This document shows, piece after piece, positions 19,559-29,357 of a stretch of 64,000 nt of DNA; the stretch's first letter is position 1, and each line of letters opens with the position of its first letter. A program made the translations under genes and the position numbers. This stretch comes from Pseudomonadota bacterium. Its GTDB lineage: Bacteria; Pseudomonadota; Gammaproteobacteria; Burkholderiales; Methylophilaceae. The stretch spans positions 43,932 to 107,931 of the forward strand of contig JAKQIT010000088.1 of the NCBI GenBank assembly GCA_029556915.1, given 5' to 3'. The notes beneath the pieces are model-generated. The model was not told where the DNA came from. It was given only the letters and a program-made list of their open reading frames with translations, and ran no database searches.

Positions 19559-20251
19559 TTGAAACATTCTGAAAAACATCGCTCACATCATATTGGCTGG
19601 TTACGCGCAGCCGTACTAGGTGCCAATGATGGCATTGTTTCTACCGCCAGCTTGGTGGTAGGGATTGCCGCCGCCCACGCCACACATGAAACTATTTTGC
19701 TCACTGGCGTGGCCGGTTTGGTAGCAGGAGCCATGTCGATGGCAGCTGGTGAATATGTTTCGGTGAGTTCGCAATCTGATACTGAAAATGCAGATTTGTC
19801 TAGAGAGCGTGAAGAATTAGCCACTCAGCCTGAGCATGAACTTGATGAACTCACTGGCATATATGTAAAGCGCGGCTTAACGCCAGAACTTGCAAGGCAA
19901 GTGGCTGTTCAAATGACAGAACATGATGCGCTAGGTGCGCACGCGCGTGATGAATTGGGAATAATAGAGGCGACCAGTGCTAACCCCATTCAAGCAGCAC
20001 TTTATTCGGCGGTCACTTTTGCTATTGGCGCCGCTTTACCCTTAATCGTGGCTTGGTTGATGCCAAGACCGCAAATTGTGGTGAGTGTAGCCATCATGTC
20101 GCTTGTGTTTTTAGCTTTACTAGGCGGTCTGGCCGCAAAAGTAGGTGGCGCTAGCTTGTGGAAAGGTGCGTTACGTGTGACATTTTGGGGTGCGTTAGCC
20201 ATGGCGGCTACAGCTGGTGTAGGTAGTTTATTTGGTGTGGCCGTTGCGTAA
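19559..20251 (+). CDS. VIT1/CCC1-family metal transporter
   Basis: The 230-residue protein has the VIT/CCC1 pattern: RAAVLGANDGIVSTASLVVGIAAA in the first helix, then GLVAGAMSMAAGEYVSVSSQSDTE, a hydrophilic Glu-rich helical hairpin (about 75-130), and three C-terminal membrane segments. Family members move Fe2+ or Mn2+ out of the cytosol. The start appears to be TTG at 19559, with AGGAA eight bases upstream and no nearby ATG. The product ends right before a GC-rich terminator. Confidence 0.9.
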   Translation: MKHSEKHRSHHIGWLRAAVLGANDGIVSTASLVVGIAAAHATHETILLTGVAGLVAGAMSMAAGEYVSVSSQSDTENADLSREREELATQPEHELDELTGIYVKRGLTPELARQVAVQMTEHDALGAHARDELGIIEATSANPIQAALYSAVTFAIGAALPLIVAWLMPRPQIVVSVAIMSLVFLALLGGLAAKVGGASLWKGALRVTFWGALAMAATAGVGSLFGVAVA

Positions 20252-20279
20252 AAAAAAGCGCGCTTATGCGCGCTTTTTT
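20252..20279 (+). terminator. Terminator of the VIT-like gene
   Basis: GCGCGC (20258-20263) and GCGCGC (20268-20273) with loop TTAT, flanked by A-run and T-run, so it could work on both strands. Confidence 0.92.
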
Positions 20280-20299
20280 AACTGTGATGAGTAACCAAT

Positions 20300-20384
20300 A
20301 ATCTCCCGAGAGAAAACCTCGCCTCTGTAAGCCAATAACGGCGAGGCTTCCAGAGCATCAACAAAGAAGATGCTCTGTTTTTTT
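20300..20384 (-). repeat. Family A hairpin repeat, copy d, with nested terminator-like hairpin
   Basis: In reverse orientation: the TCTCCCGAGAGA box comes first, then arms CCTCTGTAAGCC and GGCTTCCAGAGC. The right arm is reused in a second hairpin, CAGAGCATC (20351-20359) with GATGCTCTG (20369-20377), followed by a T run. This second stem reads as a plus-strand terminator, backing up the one just upstream. Confidence 0.75.
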
Positions 20385-20398
20385 CTGTTATATTAAGA

Positions 20399-20947
20399 TT
20401 AAAACGCTGGTTTTACTTCGGCCTCGTTGTAGCGCTTTACGCCGTCCATAATTTCTTTGTGCGCTTCATCAATATCGACCCAACCTTCAATTTTCACCCA
20501 TTTGCCTTTGTCTAAGTCTTTGTAATGCTCAAAGAAGTGCGAAATCATTTCTAAACGCCAAGGTGAAACATCTTTATAAGTTTTCTGATAAGCGTATAAA
20601 CCACATACTTTTTCTACAGGCACCGCGAGCAATTTAGCATCACCACCTGCTTCATCAGTCATTTGCAACATACCTAACGCGCGGCAACGTACCACAACAC
20701 CTGGCAATAATGGTACAGGCGTAATCACCAACACATCCACTGGGTCGCCATCATCGGCAAGAGTGTGGGGGATATAGCCATAATTGCATGGGTATTGCAT
20801 TGAGGTACCCATAAAGCGATCAACAAATAGCGCACCGCTTTCTTTATCCACTTCATATTTTACAGGGTCGCCCTGCATGGGGATTTCAATAATAACGTTG
20901 AAATCGTTAGGTAAATCTTTGCCTGATGGAACTAAATTGAGTGACAT
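20399..20947 (-). CDS. ppa: Inorganic pyrophosphatase, family I
   Basis: This soluble Mg-dependent enzyme hydrolyses pyrophosphate and so drives biosynthetic reactions. The 182-residue protein has the family I signature [19 protein letters not shown], with the Asp residues that bind metal, and further conserved elements [18 protein letters not shown] near the end. Length matches bacterial hexameric enzymes. Transcribed alone on the minus strand, convergent with the VIT-like gene. Confidence 0.96.
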   Translation of the reverse strand: MSLNLVPSGKDLPNDFNVIIEIPMQGDPVKYEVDKESGALFVDRFMGTSMQYPCNYGYIPHTLADDGDPVDVLVITPVPLLPGVVVRCRALGMLQMTDEAGGDAKLLAVPVEKVCGLYAYQKTYKDVSPWRLEMISHFFEHYKDLDKGKWVKIEGWVDIDEAHKEIMDGVKRYNEAEVKPAF

Positions 20948-21001
20948 TTTTTGTTTCCGTTAATAAAAAATTGTGTATTCAAGGCGCGCATTGTATCAAA
21001 C

Positions 21002-21289
21002 CTAAGTTGAATATTGTTGATTGACTTGCGCGCGGCATGCCTCGATGACCTCTTTGGGTGTGAGCCAAATGGCTAAATATAGAAGAATCGGGATGATAAC
21101 CACATCATCTAACTGCCCTAAAATGGGAATAAAATCAGGAATTAAATCGAAAGGTAATAGCAAATAACCCACTGCCAAGCCTAAAAAAAACTTGGCGAGC
21201 TTGGGTGTTTCAGGGTGTTTTAATACTAGTTGATAAGTCGCCAACTCTTTTTTGAGCTGGCGCGTAATGTTCTTTAATTTTTTAAACAT
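21002..21289 (-). CDS. YkvA/DUF1232 family small membrane protein
   Basis: The 95-residue protein has the DUF1232 core: PKLAKFFLGLAVGYLLLPFDLIPDFIPILGQLDDVVIIPILLYLAI, with the PFDLIPD(F)IP motif that defines the family, and one or two hydrophobic segments. Function unknown. It overlaps the end of purC by 8 bases on the same strand, so it is probably co-translated with it. Confidence 0.87.
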   Translation of the reverse strand: MFKKLKNITRQLKKELATYQLVLKHPETPKLAKFFLGLAVGYLLLPFDLIPDFIPILGQLDDVVIIPILLYLAIWLTPKEVIEACRAQVNQQYST

Positions 21290-22178
21290 CCAGCTTTTTG
21301 CCTGTCAGCTTCTCAAACGCTTCCATGTATTTTTCAGAGGTACGTTGCGCCACATCTGCTGGCAAAGCAGGCGCAGGCGGTGTTTTATTCCACCCAGTAC
21401 TTTCCAACCAGTCACGCACAAATTGTTTATCGTAGCTTGGTGGATTACTGCCGATTTTGTAGCTGTCTGCAGGCCAAAAACGGGATGAATCGGGCGTCAG
21501 CACTTCATCCATCACATGCAGTACGCCATGCGCATCCAAACCGAATTCAAATTTTGTGTCGGCAATAATGATGCCTTTGGTAAGCGCATATTCCGCAGCT
21601 TTGCTGTAAAGCGCAATGGCCACTTTTGCTACTTGCGCGGCTAACTCTTTACCAATTAATGCTTCAACCTGAGCAATACTAATGTTTTCATCATGCTCTC
21701 CCACCGCTGCTTTGCTGGAAGGCGTAAAAAGTGGCTCAGGTAGTTTGGAAGCTTCTTGCAAACCAGATGGTAATTGAATATCACATACTGTGCCTTTGGC
21801 TTTATATTCTTTCCAACCACTACCCACCAAATAGCCGCGCACAATCGCTTCAATCGGCAAGGCTTTGAGTTTTTTTACCACCACGGCGCGGTGTGTCACT
21901 TGTGTTTTTTCGTCAGCACTCACCACTGTTGCAGGGTCGATGCCAGTTAAATGGTTAGGCACCACATCTGCCAATTTCTCAAACCAAAAGTTAGCCATTT
22001 GCGTGAGCATGGCACCCTTATTGGCTATGCCTGTGGGTAAAATTACATCAAAAGCTGAGAGTCTATCTGTACTCACTAACAGCATGGTGTTGGCATCAAT
22101 ATCATAAATATCGCGCACTTTGCCTTGATGTATGCGTTTTAAACTTTTAATGTTAGTTTTTAATAATGGTTGGCTCAA
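21282..22178 (-). CDS. purC: SAICAR synthetase (purine biosynthesis)
   Basis: PurC joins CAIR and aspartate with ATP to form SAICAR. I place the start at a TTG (22178), which has AGGTGAA just upstream and gives MSQPLLKTNIKSLKRIHQGKVRDIYD, close to the family N-terminus; the frame is open to an ATG at 22223 but that adds 15 unconserved residues. The 298-residue protein has HQGKVRDIYDID, VLLVSTDRLSAFDVILPTGI-like, EAIVRGYLVGSGWKEY and GIIIADTKFEFG motifs. Confidence 0.95.
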   Translation of the reverse strand: MSQPLLKTNIKSLKRIHQGKVRDIYDIDANTMLLVSTDRLSAFDVILPTGIANKGAMLTQMANFWFEKLADVVPNHLTGIDPATVVSADEKTQVTHRAVVVKKLKALPIEAIVRGYLVGSGWKEYKAKGTVCDIQLPSGLQEASKLPEPLFTPSSKAAVGEHDENISIAQVEALIGKELAAQVAKVAIALYSKAAEYALTKGIIIADTKFEFGLDAHGVLHVMDEVLTPDSSRFWPADSYKIGSNPPSYDKQFVRDWLESTGWNKTPPAPALPADVAQRTSEKYMEAFEKLTGKKLDV

Positions 22179-22272
22179 AACTTCACCTATGGATAAAAAA
22201 ACAGCTTGCGCATCACTTTGCACGGCTCTAAAACATATATTAATGACCCTTAAAACCTACGAGGGCAAGACA

Positions 22273-22312
22273 CCACCCCGTTAAGCCGCATAGAATAAGG
22301 CTTGCAGGGCAG
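22273..22312. repeat. Family A repeat, degenerate copy e
   Basis: A short relic, CACCCCGTTAAGCC then gcatagaataa and GGCTTGCAGGGC, has the subfamily 2 loop but lacks the A/T tail and TCTCGGG box. It lies between purC and psiE. Confidence 0.6.
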
Positions 22313-22336
22313 CGCTGGTAATGATGTGCCTAATTA

Positions 22337-22777
22337 CTATTTAATAATTGGCACATTCGGGTTGTCGCCATCTTCAGTATAAGGGAAGCGTACATGCCCA
22401 AAACGCACAACTAAAACTGCCAGCGCCATCACCAGTACAGCAACAGAAACGGCAAATATATGCTCTGGTGTTAACGTTTTAATCTCTAACACCATATAGC
22501 GCGCCAGTGCAACAATACCAATATAAAGTGGGTAGCGCACAGCCAGCTTACCAGAACCCATATAATGCTTGACCATCGAAAGCACTTCTAAATATAAAAA
22601 TAACAGAAGTAAATCGCCTACCCCAACCACATGGGTAACCCACATTTTGTAGATTTCATGAAAGGTAGCGTACACCGTAGCAATAGCAATAAACACCAGC
22701 ACTAGCATTTCAACGTGGCGCACCACTTCTTGCCCGGCTTTGCCTATAGGATTTTTAGGGAGATTATTTTGCATCAT
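22337..22777 (-). CDS. psiE: PsiE-family membrane protein
   Basis: The 146-residue protein has four hydrophobic segments and the PsiE pattern: VEMLVLVFIAIATVYATFHEIYKMW, LLLLFLYLEVLSMVKHYMGSGKLAVRYPLYIGIVALARYMV. In E. coli psiE is induced by phosphate starvation, but the function is unknown. I see no Pho box just upstream, where it is only 50 bases behind the end of pyk and may be read through from it. Confidence 0.85.
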   Translation of the reverse strand: MMQNNLPKNPIGKAGQEVVRHVEMLVLVFIAIATVYATFHEIYKMWVTHVVGVGDLLLLFLYLEVLSMVKHYMGSGKLAVRYPLYIGIVALARYMVLEIKTLTPEHIFAVSVAVLVMALAVLVVRFGHVRFPYTEDGDNPNVPIIK

Positions 22778-22826
22778 GTTTTAGCCTTTCTATAGTGAGA
22801 TTATAGCTGAGCTAAATGCAGTTATA

Positions 22827-24257
22827 TTATTTTTGTGCACCAATAGTAATCACTTTGAGCGTGTTGGTGCCACCAAGGCAGCCAATAGGCTCACCAAAAG
22901 TAATCAAAACTAAATCTCCTTCATTCACCGCATGCTCAAACAGCAACACTTGTTCCATCTCTTTGAGAATTTCATCTCTATTTTTATTGCCTTGCTCAAT
23001 CGGGAAAGGGTAAACGCCGCGATGTAAAGTAAGCTTTCTACGCGCAAATTTGTCTGGCGATAGGGCATAAATGGGCACTTCAACGTCCGCACGCGATAAC
23101 CATTGCGCGGCGTTACCCGATTGTGTGAGGGCTGCAATGGCTTTAACTTTTAAATGTTTGGCCGTGTAAATAGCTGCAGCAGCAACGGCTTCATCGGTAC
23201 GTGAAAACACCGGCTCAGACATCTGTGCATGATATTGGTTGACATACTCTTTTTCAGCTTCCATCACCACACGATGCACTGCTTGCACAGTTTCAAGCGG
23301 ATATTGACCTGAAGCAGTTTCTGCAGACAACATCACAGCATCTGTACCGTCTAGCACTGCATTTGCCACATCTGAAACTTCTGCTCTTGTGGGAATCGGG
23401 CTTGATATCATGGATTCCATCATTTGCGTGGCGGTAATCACCAATTTATTTTGTGCTCTAGCCATGCGTATCATGCGTTTTTGTAAGCCTGGCACAGCAG
23501 CATCACCCACTTCTACGCCCAAATCACCTCGCGCAACCATAATCGCGTCAGAGGCTTCAATAATGGATTCCAAATTATCAATGGCCTCAGCACGCTCAAT
23601 TTTGGCAATAATGCTAGCCGTGCCACCCGCTTTTTTGACTAAAGTACGCGCCAGCTCAACATCTAGGGCATTTTTAGGAAAAGACATCGCGATATAATCC
23701 GCCTCAAGTGCCACCGCCGTTTTAATGTCTTCACGGTCTTTTTTGGTGAGTGCATCCGCACTTAAGCCGCCACCTTGACGATTTATACCTTTGTTATTGC
23801 TTAATACGCCGCCACTTAGCACCATGCAATGAATTTGATTGCCTTTCACGCGGTCAACTTGCATGGTGATGCGTCCATCATCAAGCAGCAAAATCACGCC
23901 TTCGCTCACTTCCTGCGGTAGCGTTTTATAATCAAGTCCCACATGATCTTGGTTGCCCAATTCACAATCAGCATCTAACACAAAAATATCGCCCATTTTT
24001 AGGGTGATTTTACCTTGTTCAAATTTGCCGATACGAATCTTCGGCCCCTGTAAATCGCATAGCACACCCACAGGGCGGCCTAATTTCAAGGCAATGTTGC
24101 GTACCGTTTCAGCACGTTGAATGTGCTCTGCTGCCGTGCCGTGTGAAAAGTTCAGGCGCACCACATTCACCCCCGCAGTAATCATGCGGGCGAGCATTTC
24201 TTCGCTGGTTGATGATGGGCCAAGTGTTGCAACAATTTTTGTTTTGCGTAGGGTCAA
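22827..24257 (-). CDS. pyk: Pyruvate kinase
   Basis: Pyruvate kinase makes pyruvate and ATP from phosphoenolpyruvate. The 476-residue protein begins RKTKIVATLGPSS and has NVVRLNFSHG, the catalytic ASIIAKIERAEAIDNL (Lys) and the VARGDLGVEVG and TATQMMESMI motifs, then the C-terminal allosteric domain. The start is TTG at 24257 with AAAGG seven bases upstream. A terminator and a 24-base tandem repeat separate it from pgk, so it may also have its own promoter. Confidence 0.96.
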   Translation of the reverse strand: MTLRKTKIVATLGPSSTSEEMLARMITAGVNVVRLNFSHGTAAEHIQRAETVRNIALKLGRPVGVLCDLQGPKIRIGKFEQGKITLKMGDIFVLDADCELGNQDHVGLDYKTLPQEVSEGVILLLDDGRITMQVDRVKGNQIHCMVLSGGVLSNNKGINRQGGGLSADALTKKDREDIKTAVALEADYIAMSFPKNALDVELARTLVKKAGGTASIIAKIERAEAIDNLESIIEASDAIMVARGDLGVEVGDAAVPGLQKRMIRMARAQNKLVITATQMMESMISSPIPTRAEVSDVANAVLDGTDAVMLSAETASGQYPLETVQAVHRVVMEAEKEYVNQYHAQMSEPVFSRTDEAVAAAAIYTAKHLKVKAIAALTQSGNAAQWLSRADVEVPIYALSPDKFARRKLTLHRGVYPFPIEQGNKNRDEILKEMEQVLLFEHAVNEGDLVLITFGEPIGCLGGTNTLKVITIGAQK

Positions 24258-24269
24258 GTAATACCTTTG

Positions 24270-24317
24270 TAGATTAAAAAATAAATAATTAAGTAGATTA
24301 AAAAATAAATAATTAAG
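24270..24317. repeat. Perfect 24-base tandem duplication upstream of pyk
   Basis: Two adjacent identical 24-base units (24270-24293 and 24294-24317), very A/T-rich, each starting TAGATTAAAAAA and ending ATTAAG. They lie between the pgk terminator and the pyk start. Confidence 0.9.
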
Positions 24318-24326
24318 TTATAAAAC

Positions 24327-24353
24327 AAAAATGGGGCTAGTAGCCCCATTTTT
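24327..24353 (-). terminator. Terminator between pgk and pyk
   Basis: AAAAATGGGGCTA and TAGCCCCATTTTT form a perfect 13-base stem with a single-base centre, bidirectional. It should reduce pgk-to-pyk read-through. Confidence 0.9.
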
Positions 24354-24375
24354 AAAGTGCCTAAAAGCAAGAGGC

Positions 24376-25572
24376 TCAACTTTTAGCGCGTTGTTCCAAT
24401 ATTTCGACTGCCGGTAAGATTTTGCCTTCTAAAAACTCTAGAAATGCACCGCCAGCGGTGGAAATATAATCAACTTTGTCTTCAATGCCGTATTTCTGAA
24501 TGGCTGCAATGGTGTCGCCGCCACCCGCTAGGGTAAATGCTTTGGTGTTGGCAATTGCATTGGCAATTGTTTTTGTGCCTTCGCCAAATTGGTCAAATTC
24601 AAATACGCCTACAGGGCCATTCCACACCACTGTACCCGCGTTTTTAATAATCTCTGCTATTTCATTAGCAGATTTTGCGCCAATATCAAAAATCATATCA
24701 TCAGCAAGCACCGAAGCCACGTCTTTCTTCACTGCAGGTTCATTTGCATCAAATTTTTTGCCGCAAACAACATCCACTGCAATCGGTATTGTTGCACCTC
24801 TTTGGCGCATTTTGTCCATCAATGTGCGTGCTACCGGTACCAAGTCGTCTTCGCAAAGAGATTTGCCAATTTCGTTTCCCGCAGCCTTTAAAAAGGTGTT
24901 GGCAATGCCACCACCCACTACAAGTTGATCCACTTTTTCAGACAAGCTTTCTAACACGGTTAGCTTGGTGGATACTTTAGAGCCAGCTACAATCGCCACC
25001 ATTGGGCGTTTTGGACTCAATAGTGCTTTTGTTAAAGCTTCTAGCTCTTCTGTTAGCAAAATGCCTGCACAGGCCACGGGTGCAAACTTAGCAATGCCAT
25101 GCGTGCTAGCTTCTGCGCGGTGCGCCGTACCAAAAGCGTCCATCACAAATATATCGCACAAACTGGCATATTTTTGTGACAATTCATCATTATTTTTCTT
25201 TTCGCCTTTATTGAAGCGGCAGTTTTCTAGCAAAATCAATTCGCCGTTGGCAATTTCCATGCTACCTGCGGGGGCGGCATCACTCAGCCAGTTTTTCACT
25301 AGCCTTACTGTTTTACCCAGCTTTTTCGACATCACATCTGCCACAGGTTGTAGCGAATTTTCTTCAGAGTAAACGCCTTCTTCAGGGCGACCTAAATGTG
25401 AAGTGACCATCACTTTAGCGCCCGCTTTTAGCGCATATTCAATGGTAGGCATACTGGCGGTAATGCGGGCGTCAGAAGACACTTTGCCATCCGCCACAGG
25501 CACGTTTAAATCCGCACGAATAAAGACGCGTTTTCCTGCTAAATCTAGGTCGGTCATTTTGATAAATTGCAT
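24376..25572 (-). CDS. pgk: Phosphoglycerate kinase
   Basis: Pgk transfers phosphate between 1,3-bisphosphoglycerate and ADP. The 398-residue protein has the N-terminal [28 protein letters not shown], then the C-terminal nucleotide domain with [28 protein letters not shown] and GGGDTIAAI. Length fits. It follows gap on the minus strand, separated by a family B element, in a tkt-gap-pgk-pyk block for sugar phosphate metabolism. Confidence 0.97.
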   Translation of the reverse strand: MQFIKMTDLDLAGKRVFIRADLNVPVADGKVSSDARITASMPTIEYALKAGAKVMVTSHLGRPEEGVYSEENSLQPVADVMSKKLGKTVRLVKNWLSDAAPAGSMEIANGELILLENCRFNKGEKKNNDELSQKYASLCDIFVMDAFGTAHRAEASTHGIAKFAPVACAGILLTEELEALTKALLSPKRPMVAIVAGSKVSTKLTVLESLSEKVDQLVVGGGIANTFLKAAGNEIGKSLCEDDLVPVARTLMDKMRQRGATIPIAVDVVCGKKFDANEPAVKKDVASVLADDMIFDIGAKSANEIAEIIKNAGTVVWNGPVGVFEFDQFGEGTKTIANAIANTKAFTLAGGGDTIAAIQKYGIEDKVDYISTAGGAFLEFLEGKILPAVEILEQRAKS

Positions 25573-25597
25573 GATTTACTCCTAAAAAATTTATGCC

Positions 25598-25738
25598 CAA
25601 ATAACTGAGCGAGCGAGATAAAATGCAAGGCGCACGGCGCACAAAAAGCGGAATGTACACATAGTACATGAGCATTCTGAGCGCGCTTTGATTCTAAAGG
25701 CGGCAACGCCGCAGATTGCTCGCGCAGCCAGTTATTTT
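25598..25738 (-). repeat. Family B intercistronic inverted-repeat element, copy 1 (gap/pgk)
   Basis: Outer arms AAATAACTG-AGCGAGCGAG and CTCGCGCAGCCAGTTATTT pair imperfectly. The core has CAAGGCGCACGGCGCAC and, at the centre, GTACACATAGTAC. The right arm includes the TAA stop of gap (25732-25734) and the left arm ends just before the pgk ribosome site. The same core occurs at 29084, 45130 and 49196 with different arms. Confidence 0.8.
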
Positions 25739-26730
25739 GAAATATGTTGTACCAAGCGCATTAGGTTGCAGGTGTAACCATATTCATTATCGTACCAACC
25801 CACTACTTTAACAAAAGTTGAGTCGAGCATAATGCCCGCATCGGCATCAAATACACCAGCTTCAGCACTACCGCGAAAATCAGTTGAAACTACTTTTTCG
25901 TCAGTGTAACCCAGCACACCCTTTAATTCGCCGTTTGCGGCCGCTTTCATCGCGTCACAAATTGCTTCATAAGTGGTTTCTTTATTGAGTTCCACAGTTA
26001 AATCCACTACTGAAACATCTGCACTTGGCACTCGCATGGCCATACCAGTGAGTTTTTTGTTTAAGGATGGTATCACCTTGCCAACTGCTTTTGCAGCGCC
26101 TGTGCTAGAAGGGATGATGTTTTCAAATACACTGCGTCCGCCGCGCCAATCTTTTTTAGATGGGCCATCCACCGTCAGCTGTGATGCAGTCGCCGCATGA
26201 ATAGTGGTCATCAAACCACGTTTGATGCCAAACTTGTCGTTCAACACTTTAGCTAATGGTGCTAAGCCATTAGTTGTGCAAGAGGCTGCAGAAACAATGG
26301 CCTGACCTTTGTAATCGTTATGGTTTACACCATAAACAAACATGGGGGTGTCATCTTTGCCGGGTGCAGATTGCACCACTTTTTTTGCACCATTATTAAT
26401 GTGTGGTTGGCAGGTATCGAGTGTTAAAAATGCGCCTGTGGACTCAACGACTACATCTACGCCAGTCCATTTAATGTTATTAGGGTCACGCTCGGCAGTA
26501 AGTTTTATCAATTTGCCATTCACCATGAGACCGCCATCAACAGCTTCCATCTTGGCATCAAAACGACCGTGCACGGAGTCATATTTTAGTAGGTAAATAA
26601 TATAATTGATGTCATACGAGCTATTGACGGCGACGACTTCAATATCGCTGAACTCTTTCTCTTGCACTGCCGCACGCAACACCATGCGCCCAATGCGCCC
26701 AAAACCGTTAATACCTACACGAATCGCCAT
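25732..26730 (-). CDS. gap: Glyceraldehyde-3-phosphate dehydrogenase
   Basis: Gap oxidises glyceraldehyde 3-phosphate to 1,3-bisphosphoglycerate with NAD(P). I start it at 26730 ([19 protein letters not shown]), preceded by AGAGAGA; the open frame extends 11 codons further to 26763 but these are not conserved. The 332-residue protein has the catalytic Cys in [17 protein letters not shown] and the C-terminal [16 protein letters not shown]. The stop codon lies within the family B element. Confidence 0.97.
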   Translation of the reverse strand: MAIRVGINGFGRIGRMVLRAAVQEKEFSDIEVVAVNSSYDINYIIYLLKYDSVHGRFDAKMEAVDGGLMVNGKLIKLTAERDPNNIKWTGVDVVVESTGAFLTLDTCQPHINNGAKKVVQSAPGKDDTPMFVYGVNHNDYKGQAIVSAASCTTNGLAPLAKVLNDKFGIKRGLMTTIHAATASQLTVDGPSKKDWRGGRSVFENIIPSSTGAAKAVGKVIPSLNKKLTGMAMRVPSADVSVVDLTVELNKETTYEAICDAMKAAANGELKGVLGYTDEKVVSTDFRGSAEAGVFDADAGIMLDSTFVKVVGWYDNEYGYTCNLMRLVQHISK

Positions 26731-26793
26731 GATATTTTCTCTCTTTAATTTCAGTTTAACCAACAGTAGCTTGCTAGACGTAGTTTACCAAAT

Positions 26794-26821
26794 AAAAAGG
26801 GCCTCATACAGAGACCCTTTT
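26794..26821 (-). terminator. Terminator-like hairpin between tkt and gap
   Basis: On the minus strand, AAAAGGGTCTC and GAGGCCCTTTTT pair (one G-T wobble) around TGTAT and are followed by T-rich DNA. It would end tkt transcription or tune expression of gap. Confidence 0.82.
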
Positions 26822-26868
26822 GGGTAATGCTTGTTTTAAATCAAATTACTTTAAATTTAGCCTCAAAA

Positions 26869-28854
26869 TTAAAGTACAGATTTTGCCGTGTTTACAACAT
26901 TTTCAACCGTAAAGCCGAAATGTTTAAACAATGCGCCGCCAGGAGCTGACTCACCAAATGTATCAATACCCACCACTGCGCCATCTAAACCTACATATTT
27001 ACGCCAGAAATCTGGATGCGCAGCTTCAATCGCAACACGTTTAACGCCAGCGGTTAACACGCTGTCTTTGTACGCTTGGTCTTGACGGTCAAATACGTTT
27101 GTAGATGGCATTGAAACCACACGTACTTTCTTACCAGCAGCTGTTAATTCTGCAGCAGCTTGGATTGCTAAGTCCAACTCAGAGCCGTTAGCAATGAAAA
27201 TCAAATCAGCTTTACCCGCGCAATCGGAGAACACATAGCCACCTTTGCGGATTAAGTCGAAATCTTTAGCATCATGCTTGATACCAGGCACAGCTTGACG
27301 GCTTAATACTAAGCTGGTTGGACCTTCAGTACGCTCTACTGCAGCAACCCATGCAATGGTTGTTTCGGTAGAGTCAGCTGGACGCCATACATCCATACGA
27401 GGAATCATGCGCAAGCCTGAAGTGTTTTCAACTGGTTGGTGAGTAGGACCATCTTCACCTTGGCCGATAGAGTCATGTGTTAACACGTAAACAACGCGTT
27501 GGTGCATCAATGCAGACATACGCATGCCGTTTTTCATGTAGTCAGAGAACATGTGGAAAGTACCGCCGTATGGTAACAAACCACCGTGCAATGCCATACC
27601 GTTCATGATGGCTGCCATGCCGAATTCACGCACACCGTAAGAGATGTAGTTGCCTGGCTCTTTACCACTCACATGTTTGAACTCTTTCGCTGCTGTCAGG
27701 TTAGAACCTGTCAAGTCAGCTGAGCCGCCTAAAAATTCTGGCAAGATTGGTGCTAAAGCCGTAATTGCTTTTTGTGAAGCTTGACGAGTCGCCAATTTTT
27801 CAGCTTTTTCGTTTGTTTCAGCAATAATCGCGTTAGTTAATGCTTTCCAGTTCGCTGGCAATTCGCCTGCCATGCGGCGTTTGAATTCTGCGGCTTCTGC
27901 TGGGAATGCTTTAGCGTATGCAGCAAATTTTGCATCCCAATCTGCTTCGCGTGCAGCGCCTTTGGCTTTTTGATCCCAACCTGCATAAACATCAGCAGGA
28001 ATTTCAAATGGGGCATGTGGCCAGCCGATTTCTTTACGTGTTGCTGCAACTTCGTCATCACCTAGTGCAGAACCGTGGCAATCGTGTGAGCCTGATTTAT
28101 TTGGTGAACCTTTACCGATAATCGTTTTACAGCAAATCAATGATGGTTTGTCTGTGACTTTTTTAGCCGCATCAATCGCTTTTTGAATTGCCGCTGAATC
28201 GTGACCATCTACAGATTGCACGTGCCAGCCATAAGATTCAAAGCGTTTAGCGGTGTCATCTGTGTACCAGCCTTCAATATGACCGTCGATAGAAATACCG
28301 TTGTCATCCCAGAAAGCCGTCAGTTTACCTAAGCCCCATGTGCCAGCTAAAGCGCAAGCTTCGTGAGAAACGCCTTCCATCATACAACCGTCGCCTAAGA
28401 ACACATAAGTGTGGTGGTCAACAATGTTATGGCCTGGTTTGTTAAATTGGTCTGCTAATAATTTTTCAGCCATAGCAAAGCCAACACCGTTAGCAATACC
28501 TTGGCCTAATGGGCCAGTGGTTGTTTCAACGCCAGGTGCGTAGCCGTATTCTGGGTGGCCCGCGCAACGTGAGTGCAATTGACGGAAAGTTTTGATGTCG
28601 TCCATTTTTACATCGTAGCCAGTCAAATGTAAAAGTGAGTAAATCAACATTGAGCCGTGGCCGTTTGACAGCACAAAGCGGTCACGGTTAGCCCATTTTG
28701 GATTGTTTGGATTGTGGCTCATATTGTGATTCCACAAAACCTCAGCAATCTCAGCCATACCCATAGGCGCACCTGGGTGGCCAGAGTTAGCTTTTTGCAC
28801 TGCGTCCATGCTCAAAGCACGGATGGCATTGCATAAATCGTTACGTGTTGCCAT
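26869..28854 (-). CDS. tkt: Transketolase
   Basis: Transketolase moves two-carbon units between sugar phosphates, using thiamine diphosphate, in the pentose or ribulose-monophosphate pathways. The 661-residue protein has [15 protein letters not shown], the ThDP motif [13 protein letters not shown], and [13 protein letters not shown], with [14 protein letters not shown] and a [12 protein letters not shown]-like segment in the pyrimidine domain. A GGGAGAAAAT site precedes the ATG. It is the first gene of the tkt-gap-pgk-pyk block. Confidence 0.97.
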   Translation of the reverse strand: MATRNDLCNAIRALSMDAVQKANSGHPGAPMGMAEIAEVLWNHNMSHNPNNPKWANRDRFVLSNGHGSMLIYSLLHLTGYDVKMDDIKTFRQLHSRCAGHPEYGYAPGVETTTGPLGQGIANGVGFAMAEKLLADQFNKPGHNIVDHHTYVFLGDGCMMEGVSHEACALAGTWGLGKLTAFWDDNGISIDGHIEGWYTDDTAKRFESYGWHVQSVDGHDSAAIQKAIDAAKKVTDKPSLICCKTIIGKGSPNKSGSHDCHGSALGDDEVAATRKEIGWPHAPFEIPADVYAGWDQKAKGAAREADWDAKFAAYAKAFPAEAAEFKRRMAGELPANWKALTNAIIAETNEKAEKLATRQASQKAITALAPILPEFLGGSADLTGSNLTAAKEFKHVSGKEPGNYISYGVREFGMAAIMNGMALHGGLLPYGGTFHMFSDYMKNGMRMSALMHQRVVYVLTHDSIGQGEDGPTHQPVENTSGLRMIPRMDVWRPADSTETTIAWVAAVERTEGPTSLVLSRQAVPGIKHDAKDFDLIRKGGYVFSDCAGKADLIFIANGSELDLAIQAAAELTAAGKKVRVVSMPSTNVFDRQDQAYKDSVLTAGVKRVAIEAAHPDFWRKYVGLDGAVVGIDTFGESAPGGALFKHFGFTVENVVNTAKSVL

Positions 28855-29083
28855 TATTTTCTCCCTAATGATTTGCTAGATAGTTGAAGATGAAACGATA
28901 AAACTTGTGCTTGATTGCCTTAAAACACAATCATGCCATGGCTTTTTATGTTTAACAGCCATTATTGCGCAAATAGCCCATTTCAGCAAGGGCTAAACGG
29001 GGCGTTGACACGCTACATTTGCTATAAAAACAGGCTATAAGCTACATCACTTGGCTATTTTAATTGCACGCAATTTAAATGCT
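28855..29083. other. Upstream region of tkt
   Basis: First part of the 503-base gap between tkt and the Gfo/Idh/MocA gene. It should hold the tkt promoter. I cannot place a convincing promoter or operator. The other half of the gap is family B copy 2 and family A copy f. Confidence 0.5.
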
Positions 29084-29231
29084 AAGAGACCCCTGTACGA
29101 ATAGGCGAACGTAGCGCAGACAAGGCAAAAATTGGCAAAAAACCGGAGTTTATGCGGCATAAATGAGGATTTTGCGCCAGTTTTTAACACAGTATCCGCA
29201 AGTGCAGGCATTCGTGCGAAGGTCTCGCTAA
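29084..29231 (-). repeat. Family B inverted-repeat element, copy 2
   Basis: Arms GAGACC...ACGAAT (29086-29102) and ATTCGT...GGTCTC (29210-29226) with a core of GACAAGGC, an A-run, TTTATGCGGCATAAATGAG and TTTTGCGCC. It is the most diverged copy and the only one not touching a stop codon. Confidence 0.65.
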
Positions 29232-29251
29232 AAATAAGCCTTTTATTGCAC

Positions 29252-29326
29252 ATCTTCCTAACAGCACCTCTGCAAGCCAGTATCTATGCGGCTTCCAGAG
29301 CATCAAAAATCTCTCGGGGGTTTTGG
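29252..29326 (+). repeat. Family A hairpin repeat, copy f
   Basis: CATCTTCCT leader, then CCTCTGCAAGCC (29267-29278), loop agtatctatgc, GGCTTCCAGAGC and ATCTCTCGGGGG. It lies next to family B copy 2, just after the end of the oxidoreductase gene. Confidence 0.87.
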
Positions 29327-29357
29327 TGTAATTTAAAAGTAATTTTTTTGAGGCTTT

